Positions 56,660 to 64,000 of a stretch of 64,000 nucleotides of DNA are shown piece after piece. The position numbers and the translations under genes are program-made. The notes beneath the pieces were generated by a model. That model had not been told where the DNA came from. It made no database searches and saw only the letters and a list, made by a program, of their open reading frames with translations. This DNA comes from Stenopsyche tienmushanensis (Eukaryota > Arthropoda > Insecta > Trichoptera > Stenopsychidae): the NCBI GenBank assembly GCA_008973525.1, contig WACJ01000513.1:2294001-2358000 (forward strand), given 5' to 3'. Numbering within the stretch: the first letter of the stretch is position 1; every line of letters starts with the position of its first letter.

Positions 56660-56750
56660 GTGGTCGCCAGGCCTCCTGTAAGATTTGAACCCAAGATGAT
56701 TGAATTACGAGTCCGACCGCTTAACCGCAGGACTACCTTCGGGTACTAAG
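56660..56750 (-). repeat. tRNA-like SINE head, copy 3 (best preserved)
   Basis: On the minus strand TCCTGCGGTTAAGCGGTCGG is an A box and CTTGGGTTCAAATCTTACAG a B box, about 30 bp apart, with CTCGTAATTC between them in the anticodon position. The acceptor-stem halves do not pair, so it is a tRNA-derived SINE head or tRNA pseudogene. Confidence 0.55.
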
Positions 56751-57489
56751 ATAAAATATAATGAAAGCAGATTTCCCAATTTACAATTGAGTTCAGAGTC
56801 ATTTTCGCCATAGCCTCACAATAATTTCAAATTGCTAAAAACACTATTTATTGAGTATTTAAGAGCATTTTGAAATCAAAAGCCAAGTTGCAATTGCAGT
56901 TGCAATTTACAAGATGGTTTTTTTAGTCAATTCTTTAAAATTTTAAATAACAAAATTTATTAAAAATATATCGCATATCATTCCATTATTATTAAAATAC
57001 GAATTTAAAGCTTTTTCGTCAGGGATGCTGCTAAAAAAATTAAGATTTTCTAACAGAAACTGCATTATACCATAATAAGACAAAAGGAGACTGGGACTTT
57101 GAAGGACAGGGAAAGACCGGACCGCCCAAAATCTATTAAGGATGCCGTGGATAACTTTATTATAGGCGCAAATGAAACCGTCATTTTACAACCCCCAAAT
57201 TGGAATTATTTTTAATTTATGAACGTATAGCTAGTGTATTTGTTATGACAATTTTTTTATTATTTTGATTATTTGTATAAAATTTCATGCTGTATGAATG
57301 TTTTTAAAAAGTCAACATTTACAATTATCAAAATAGCTTTTGGAATAATTAATGCAATTTGATAATATAGGAAGACATGCATATTAGGTCCAAATATCAT
57401 TGAATGTTCATAAATATGATAAAATTCAACGCAGCCCTCAAATAAATGAGGCCTTATTGTCGTCTCAGTCAAAAAGCTTGAATGACACA
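56751..57489. other. Intergenic, includes a Tc1/mariner N-terminal scrap
   Basis: 57050-57165 encodes ETGTLKDRERPDRPKSIKDA, matching 30830-30905 (EAGTLKSRKRPGRPKSTTNA). The GRPK motif is typical of the linker after a Tc1/mariner helix-turn-helix. The remainder is featureless. Confidence 0.5.
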
Positions 57490-57690
57490 ACGCATTTTTA
57501 AAGACTGGTTTATCAACTGCATTATTGCATTAAACATGCATATAATGACAAATGCGATAGTCCTTTTAAAATATTATTGATTCTCGATAATGCAACGGAT
57601 CGCTTTCCATATTTAAGAAAGTCATACTTGAACATGAAAGTGGGGTGTTTACCTTTTAACACTAATTCATTTTTTGAGTGTCATATTTGA
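57490..57690 (+). pseudogene. Tigger/pogo catalytic-domain fragment, copy 1
   Basis: RIFKDWFINCIIALNMHIM, then after a frameshift PFKILLILDNATDRFPYLRK and LNMKVGCLPFNTNS. LILDNA carries a catalytic Asp. The LPxNT block matches Tigger. A nearly identical fragment with the same frameshift is at 60440-60610. Confidence 0.8.
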
Positions 57691-57754
57691 GGAGCTGATG
57701 TAATGATGGAATGTATGAACAGCATATGTGAAAAATTAACAATTTTAGAATATA

Positions 57755-58225
57755 TAAAAAAAAATTATAGGCTGATAAAGTATAATGGGTAAAAAAGGGT
57801 TGTGTTCTGATTGACACCATTCCAACCCTTCTAGTCATCCAAAATTAAAGAAAAAAAATCTTAATTAGTAAAAACGTCGCTATAATTTCTACACAAAAAA
57901 AAATTATTTTCGCAAAATGGTGTCTTTCCTAAAAAAAAAATTTTGGCCATATTTTTTCAGTTTTAATTTTTTTTAAAATAGTTAAAAATATTTTTTTAAT
58001 GTAAATCTGGTAGAAACGATATAAAAATATATATTTAAAAATAATAAATAATTTTAAATAAATCGATCGATTAAAATTTGAGATATCATGTCAACCGTGT
58101 TGAAAAATTAGTTTCATTATGATATTATGGCTTAGTTGCCGCATCACTAAAATAGCTATAACTCCGTTAATAATTGGAATTTTGAAAATTTCTTTAAGGA
58201 ATATATTTTTAAAAGTCTATGGTAA
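57755..58225 (+). repeat. AT-rich repeat A, copy 7
   Basis: GGCTGATAAAGTATAATGGG, TCTGATTGACACCATTCCAA, GCAAAATGGTGTC, ATCATGTCAACCGTGTTG and TTGCCGCATCACTAAAATAG, in the family order. Confidence 0.78.
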
Positions 58226-58735
58226 ATCTATCTATGGTAGTTCTTTCAATTCTACGGAATGTTATAGAATATAAATTCATTTAAACGGAATAATTTCGTC
58301 TAAAATATTTAAACTAATAAATCGTTGCGATCTAAGAATAATATTCAAAGGGTGTTTTTGCCATATTATTCATGTAAGGGTGCGATATTTCACAATATTC
58401 GCAAAATAGGAGGTTATATTTCACATAATTATTTAATTAACAAGGTGTCAAGGCACACTTGCCATCACCCCTCCAACTTTCGCATAATATATCTCCTTAA
58501 TAAAAGGTGAAAAGTTTCCATTTTGCCTTTAATGCTTCGTAATTAATATCAAATGGCAATCCCTGAGGGAGTTTTGTCCTTTGGTCTGTATTATCCGGGA
58601 GCTAACGAGGGCGCTCCTGTAGAATTATTTTACAGGGAGAAGTTGAAAACTTTTTATTTGATAACACGCTCCGGCCGATAGATTTTTTCACATGGATATT
58701 GCAACCATTCATCTTAAACTGCTCTTATGATCATC
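58226..58735. other. Intergenic sequence, no gene seen
   Basis: No gene or repeat recognised. Confidence 0.45.
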
Positions 58736-58822
58736 TCTCAGGACCGCGCAGAGTGAGTCAACAGCGTGAGTACTTGCATAAAAGACGCCTCAAACGAAGT
58801 TGACACTATAGGAGGGTCGACT
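58736..58822 (+). repeat. Diverged repeat D next to a solo pogo/Tigger end
   Basis: CTCTCAGGACCGCGCAGAGT resembles the repeat D start. 58804-58822, ACTATAGGAGGGTCGACTG, is a pogo/Tigger right terminus (inverse CAGTCGACCCTCCTATAG) followed by TA. The matching left terminus is not found. Confidence 0.55.
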
Positions 58823-59949
58823 GTATTTACATTCGTTACAATTCCAAGGTAGAAAGCGCGTCATCTTTGATACGCGTATCACAGGTTCGCCATCGCCGAT
58901 CTAGACTTATCAATCATCTGTTATATATGTATAAGTAATATTAATTTTCGACATTTCGATAATACATTCTACAAAGTCATAAACCTCTCGTTTTAAGCTC
59001 CTTTTATAGGCTTTCTCTCAGAGCCATCATCTTCTTCTTGGATACCCATCGCAGCCTAACAATAATGAATGGCCGACGTAATCGCAGCTACATCAAGCCA
59101 TCAGCCATCATAGTGATTGGAAGCTGCGTATCCTTCTTCGGATCTTGTGTATGTGTGTGTGTGTGTGTCGGTTAACACATCCGGTGCGAGAGGAGGTATG
59201 GCGCACCCCGGCTCCATGTAATAAATCACCAATCTCCCTGTTTGTCACTATGGAGAAATAAATGAGATTTTTATCGCTCGGTCCACCGATATACGACATC
59301 AAAATGAGAATGAGTCGGTATAAGTACGGCGAGGTATCCGACCCAGCCCAGGACCAGCTCGGACCGTGGGACCACGCCAGCGTCAATGTCTCCAAACGAG
59401 GACTTTTCCAACAAACCTGATTACGAAAACATTCCTTTAAAATCCCATAAGATATTTCCTAATCAAATAAACGCTCGCTGCGGATCAGGATGTCAATCGA
59501 GTCATAAACAATAATAGGGCATGCCATATGAAGATTCGGAATTTCAATTTGTCAAAGATCGACCGTAATTGTGAAAGATTCTGTGCAATATTCAACAAGT
59601 TCGACTATGTGATATTGGTAAAGATATTGTAGTCTTCAATTGTGTTTAAAAACCTAGTAACCATAGCTGTTTGTATTGTTTTAAAAGACTTTTAACAGAA
59701 TAAACTGAAAATGAAGCAGCCATTTTTAATAGATAGTAATTGACTCATACTGCTCCAGTAAATTCGGTCAGTGTTGTGCTTTGTAAAAGTTATGGCGTTT
59801 TAATTTCCATCTACGAATTACGAATGTTCATACGATATGCCCTAATATTTATATTTATGCTATTATGTTATACTCGATAAAATAGATTTATTAATGAAAA
59901 TACTGATATAAAATCTTTGTCATTCAATTAGCTAAATTAATAACAATAT
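58823..59949. other. Intergenic, includes a (GT)n microsatellite
   Basis: A GT repeat of about 10 units lies at 59147-59167. 59120-59400 is a balanced block with a 95-codon minus-strand frame without motif. Nothing else is seen. Confidence 0.45.
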
Positions 59950-60405
59950 TTCAATAAGAACGCTCTAAGTTTATTAGATTGTTGCGGCCATATTGTTAAA
60001 GTAATATCTATCAAATTTATTGCAAATTATTTAGTGGTATATGGCAAATTATTATTAGTAATTAAAGTGTTGAACAACTTATGTAAATAATCAAATTTAA
60101 ATGTGCGGATTTTGTGCTGGCGAATAATCGTATTTGGCGTATTTGTTCCACAACGATATTGGTTTTGACATAATCGATTTTAAATTAATTTCCTTTGGAT
60201 CTATCTTAAATCGCAGATGTATAAACCGCAAACAATTGATGCCTTCAAAGTCAACATACCGAACATCATTCAGCAAATTCAGCTAGATTTATGCAACAAA
60301 GTCGTCGAAAATTAGATCGCCCGAATACGTACTGAGAATTGATTAGATATTTCACACACAACTTGTTTTATTTACATTTAAAAATTGAGCGTCTTTATTG
60401 AAAGG
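59950..60405 (+). mobile_element. Mariner-like element (GGACGCTC family B), copy 6
   Basis: The ends TTTCAATAAGAACGCTCTAA and, inverted, TTTCAATAAAGACGCTCAAT bound 456 bp. The interior encodes a decayed transposase C-terminus on the plus strand (YKPQTIDAFKV-like sequence, then NIIQQIQ). Start and middle of the transposase gene are deleted. Confidence 0.75.
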
Positions 60406-60439
60406 CCCTATATACAAAACACCTTTTCCAGTATGAAAC

Positions 60440-60610
60440 CATTGAGACAATGCCTTTTTAAAGACTGGTTTATCGACTGCATTATTGCATTAAAAATGCA
60501 TTTAATGAGGAATGAGATAATCCTTTTAAGATATTATTGATTCTCGATAATGCATCAGCCTGCCCTTCGTATTTAAAAGTGGGTTATTTGCCTTTTAACA
60601 CTACAACACC
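60440..60610 (+). pseudogene. Tigger/pogo catalytic-domain fragment, copy 2
   Basis: LFKDWFIDCIIALKMHLM, then the LDNA region in a shifted frame, ending at CCTTTTAACACTACAACACC. It is collinear with 57490-57690, with the same reading-frame break, and a further 20-30 bp deleted. Confidence 0.75.
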
Positions 60611-61730
60611 GAATTTACATTAAGTTCAGCTGAATCGTTTGTATGTTTTTAAAAAATCAACAATGCAGACAAACATTCCATTGGATAATTCTTGATATTA
60701 TCCATTAAATGATTCGTCAGGCCATGTTTAATCTATCCTAATCAATTTTTGTCAATATCTGGCTATATTTTACGATTTATATATACAATGATGTTTGTAT
60801 ATTGTAGGAAAATGAATTCGGTCGTTGACTGCAACGCGGCCAATGTACCTGGCTGTGTGTATACACCTAGCAAATAAAAAACTGGGCCTAATTGATGTGT
60901 CGTCTTTGTTTAGCTTAATTCCAACATGGTTTGCCCATTAAGGTGGCCAGGATATCTGACCAGATCTTGCACTGATGTGAGGAGAGGCTGTGTTTAAATG
61001 ACGACATGGGCCCTTTATCTCCTCGGAGGGTGTTGCTATCTCCGGACACGATTATTATAACCTACCCACGAATCTGACTTGATTAATAGACGGAATCTCT
61101 GACATGATTTCCTATTTGGGCTGACCAGCTTCCTGCTCCGGACCGTCGTTATTTTCATTAAATCTGGACTACGTCACTCTGTCGGAGCAGTTATTCGAAA
61201 TATTCCAGCGGAGATTGGTTATCTTTGGATTTTGTCAAGTCGCTTTTTGGAAGTCCATCCGTCCGGTCCGTGTAAAATTGGAACGCCCATTATTTTTCAT
61301 TAAAATATTATTCATTGCCAGAACTTGTATAGAGCTCTCGCACTTAATCTATTCGTAAATCAGCTTTAATTAAGGCCCTAATCTTTAATGAACGTTATTA
61401 ATCAATATCTCATTATAAAGACAAACTGATAAAAAGCTAACACTGTAGATATTGAAGACATTTCATCGGCATTCTATAGTTAAATATCACTTTTTAAATA
61501 TAAATTCAACAATATTGTATGTCACTTTTATGCCACAAAGGTGAATTTGTCAGAAATCATATTTATAGTCTCAGTTTTAAGGGTTGATTAATTATTGACA
61601 GTGTTTCTCATATGATTATGTTCAAACTTATTTATATTGTTGGTGGCTGTCATGGCGTGTGTGCATATTACAAACAATAGACTTAAATTTTCGTAGAATG
61701 ATGATAAATCTCGAAAGCTAAGGCTATATT
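60611..61730. other. Unique intergenic sequence
   Basis: 60880-61300 is balanced and single-copy in the window, followed by TTAATTAAGG and ATTAATC-type cores near 61370-61400. Candidate regulatory block; no gene seen. Confidence 0.35.
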
Positions 61731-61903
61731 CAAATATAACCCGGAATGTACGTGTGTTTGAAATTGGCGGGTTCAAGAAGCTTCCTATCCGATGAAATAA
61801 ATGTATTTCTAATAAAGGGAATTATGCAGAAAAATAAGAAATTCCATTTGTATTTTTATTTACTACTACTAGATTTGTACAGCGAAATTCCGGGTTATAT
61901 TTG
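61731..61903. mobile_element. Short MITE candidate with 17 bp perfect inverted ends
   Basis: CAAATATAACCCGGAAT at 61731-61747 is perfectly inverted at 61887-61903. The 173 bp unit is non-coding. TATAACCCAAAATGCATAC at 62496-62514 may be a solo end of the same family. No target duplication could be confirmed. Confidence 0.6.
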
Positions 61904-63081
61904 AATCCCAATTTTATGCAGGAATACCGCCATGGTAATCATATCTCATGTTAAAATTTCGTTAACGAATGATTGATAGCGCTTGGGGATCTTTTCTTCG
62001 AGTCACCTATGACTGCCATGGCATATTAGTGAAAATCGATGGCAGTCACCAATGGATGCCATGGCACAATACGTGTTAATTGATACAATCTTGCATCGCT
62101 TCGAATCAGAACTGAATCGATTCGAAAATATCGGTTTTTTCGGTTCGGTATACTTCTTATGTGAATGAGAGTTTGACTGATTTTTGTGTGGATCTTCATC
62201 ATTTTTATGGAAATTTGATAAGACTGCAATATTTATATTAAACTATTGTATTATTTATTTAATAGAGCAACATATCAAGAATATCTTCCTAGAGGTTCAA
62301 ATCAATCAGTATAAAACTCTTGGAAAGAGTGTATTTAAATTTCGGTCAATAGGTTTGAGCGTCGCAATTTAATCGCTTTTATCTCAAACCCGATCTTATT
62401 AAAAATTTGCATACTTCTTTTAAATAGGATTGAATATTAATTAAACTAAGATTTTGTTTGATCACAGATTATTTTATAAGGCGTGGTGTAAATATAACCC
62501 AAAATGCATACAACTATGCCAAAATTCAATTTTAAAGAAAAATCACTATCATAAAATATTTGCATTTTAGATATCAGATAAAGCTATCGTGAGTTATCCT
62601 GATCACCGCGAAGATACATTTTTTTAAGGAGTCTACGAAATGCAAGTCTCAACGATTGAATTTTTATATGAATATTTTATAAAATGTCGTTCTTTTATAT
62701 GATTTAAAGTTTGAACAAAATATTTCTTTTTCTGTATTAAAATAAATTAGAGAAAATATGCTTTTTATCATTTGAAATCCATACATTCCCTTAATTGATC
62801 AGGATCATTGGCTAGATAGGGAATGAAGCATAGCGGTAAAAGTTTCAAACACTTTTGGCATTTACTGAAATAATCGATTTGATATTAACACATTACGAAC
62901 GGGGAAACTTTGTGTGCCTTGGAAAGGATATAAATAGGGATACACATTTTTATCGAGTATTTCAATGATATTTATCTTCTTTTGCACTGTCCTGTTTTAT
63001 AGTTTATGGGTCACAAGTGTTTATTTGGGCTAAGGGGGGTCGTTTCCAGGACAACACTATCGGGATATTTTGTAGTTTATA
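61904..63081. other. Intergenic sequence, no gene seen
   Basis: 62295-62400 matches the repeat at 14245-14365 (AATCAATCAGTATAAAACTC, then AATCGCTTTTATCTCAAAC). 62886 starts TTAACACATTACGAACGGGG, a possible solo end of the TTAA MITE family. Otherwise A/T-rich. Confidence 0.45.
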
Positions 63082-63996
63082 TTAGGTTTTCCCATAAGTT
63101 TCTTTAGCAAATAAACACAGATCTAATCATAGCCATGGTTGAAGAAAACCCGCAAAAAACTTTCCGCAAAATAGCTAACAAGTTAGAAATTCCACGAACA
63201 TCCATCCATAATCATCTGACAAAAGTGGGCTACATCAATCGTTCAGATGTGTGGCTTTCTCATGACTCAAATAAACTTCAGCGTATTTCAACATGCGATC
63301 TTCTTCTCCAACGACACAATAGCCAACCATTTTTGAAGAGACTTGTCACTGGAGATGAAATTTGGATACTCTATGAGAATATCCAATATAAACGGTCTTG
63401 GACCAAGGATACAGAAGCTTTAACTGTAGCTAAACTTGGCCTACATCCAAAAAAAGTTTTGCTATGCATTTGGTGGGACTGGAAGGGGGTAGTTTATTAT
63501 GAGCTACTTCAGCAAGGTGAAATGATCAATTTAACAAAATATTGTATCCAACTAGACAATCTAAAGGATGCAATTGCCAGAAAATGGCCAGAATTAGCGA
63601 ACAGACTAGGCGTTGTTTTTCATCATGATAACGCCAGGCCTCATGTTTCTTTGTTCGTCAGAAATAAATTATTATCATTTGACTGGGATATTTTACCTCA
63701 TCCTCCATACTCTCCGGACATTGCCCCTTCAGATTATTATTTATTTCTTTCATTGAAAAATTCTTTACGTGGTAAAAATTTTAATTCAAAAAATGATATA
63801 AAAATGTACCTTGATCAATATTTTGCCAACAAATCTGGGAAATTTTGGCAAGAAGGCATTATGATGCTTCCGCAGAGATGGAGAAAGGTAATAGAACAGA
63901 ATGGATAGTATATTATTCAATAAATTTTGATGTAATACAAATTATTGTTTATTTTTTTCTTAATATGAACACGAAAGAAACTTATGGGACACCTAA
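63082..63996 (+). mobile_element. Mariner copy A, internally deleted, both ends present
   Basis: The left end, TTAGGTTTTCCCATAAGTTT, and the inverted right end, TTAGGTGTCCCATAAGTTTC, are flanked by TA on both sides (63080-63081 and 63997-63998). The length is 915 bp, against about 1.3 kb for an intact mariner. The missing part lies between the left end and the helix-turn-helix coding region. Ends and protein resemble the mellifera/irritans group. The transposase frame is listed separately. Confidence 0.92.
63135..63908 (+). CDS. Mariner transposase, N-terminally truncated but otherwise open
   Basis: Frame of 257 codons; intact mariner transposases have about 345. The protein begins MVEENPQKTFRKIANKLEIP, inside the second helix-turn-helix, so the first DNA-binding helix-turn-helix is missing. 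The D,D34D catalytic triad is complete: Asp74 in VTGDEIW, Asp165 in HHDNARPH and Asp200 in YSPDIAPSDY, with 34 residues between the last two. The C-terminus, QRWRKVIEQNG, is normal. The linker that reads VWLPQELTDSN in the 33-34 kb copy is here VWLSHDSN, an in-frame loss of three residues overlapping the conserved WVPHEL-type motif. The protein would cut DNA poorly or not at all without its end-binding domain. The start codon may be fortuitous, since the true start is deleted. A long open frame in a defective element suggests recent activity of the family. Confidence 0.9.
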   Translation: MVEENPQKTFRKIANKLEIPRTSIHNHLTKVGYINRSDVWLSHDSNKLQRISTCDLLLQRHNSQPFLKRLVTGDEIWILYENIQYKRSWTKDTEALTVAKLGLHPKKVLLCIWWDWKGVVYYELLQQGEMINLTKYCIQLDNLKDAIARKWPELANRLGVVFHHDNARPHVSLFVRNKLLSFDWDILPHPPYSPDIAPSDYYLFLSLKNSLRGKNFNSKNDIKMYLDQYFANKSGKFWQEGIMMLPQRWRKVIEQNG

Positions 63997-64000
63997 TACT

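Noticed and set aside
56660..56750. Functional tRNA gene
   Set aside because: A and B boxes are present, but the acceptor-stem halves do not pair and related copies are dispersed. A SINE or pseudogene is more likely.
63135..63908. Domesticated transposase gene (SETMAR-like host gene)
   Set aside because: The frame lies between two mariner terminal repeats with TA on both sides and has no fused host domain or intron, so it is simply a deleted element.
1..64000. CRISPR arrays, operons, ribosome binding sites
   Set aside because: Eukaryotic nuclear DNA. The repeats are dispersed, diverged and in both orientations, not regularly spaced.

Overview
The window is AT-rich nuclear DNA from an arthropod, most likely an insect. 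It carries the 3' half of one developmental gene, an Iroquois-class TALE homeobox gene of the araucan/caupolican type, on the + strand. The gene is set in and followed by a long stretch dominated by old transposable elements. Evidence for the organism is the Iroquois homeodomain with its IRO box, GT-AG introns of up to about 9 kb, mariner-type transposons, an R1-clade retrotransposon fragment and the lack of any bacterial gene organisation. I cannot name the species.

Iroquois gene (1 to about 21.7 kb). The window opens inside an intron. The homeodomain exon is 1589-1911. After an 8.8 kb intron comes the IRO-box exon 10699-11377. After a 361 bp intron comes a 62 bp exon, 11739-11800, which holds a stop codon and ends at a strong splice donor. 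A further exon, from 20763, is probably 3' untranslated. It could also splice directly to 11377 and give a different C-terminus. The three coding pieces join in compatible phases to a 346-residue C-terminal portion. The 5' exons lie outside the window.

Introns and flank. Between the repeats, unique stretches of more balanced composition with clustered TAAT/ATTA cores (about 5.1-6.3, 7.2-10.0, 12.9-13.5, 19.4-19.7, 47.1-47.8, 55.0-55.5 and 60.9-61.4 kb) are candidate cis-regulatory elements. This would suit Iroquois loci, which often sit in large regulatory deserts.

21.7-64 kb. I recognise no host protein gene here. The region is a patchwork of transposon relics. (1) Mariner D,D34D copies lie at 17.4-17.9, 33.4-34.2 and 63.1-64.0 kb; the last has an open 257-codon frame but lacks the N-terminal DNA-binding part. 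(2) Other mariner-like relics lie at 6.8, 12.1, 36.2-36.9, 38.2, 41.5, 49.9 and 56.5 kb. (3) At least six short mariner-like elements have ends carrying GGACGCTCAA. (4) Pogo/Tigger relics lie at 14.9-15.7, 45.1-46.7 (split by an R1-clade retrotransposon), 49.3, 57.5 and 60.5 kb. (5) A non-autonomous hAT at 41944-42978 has a perfect 8 bp target duplication. (6) There are TTAA-flanked MITEs, tRNA-like SINE heads, and a seven-copy AT-rich repeat with internal inverted GGTTGACA motifs. Several insertions are nested, and related copies elsewhere in the window show the sequence before insertion.

All homology calls are by eye from remembered family motifs. No search was run.
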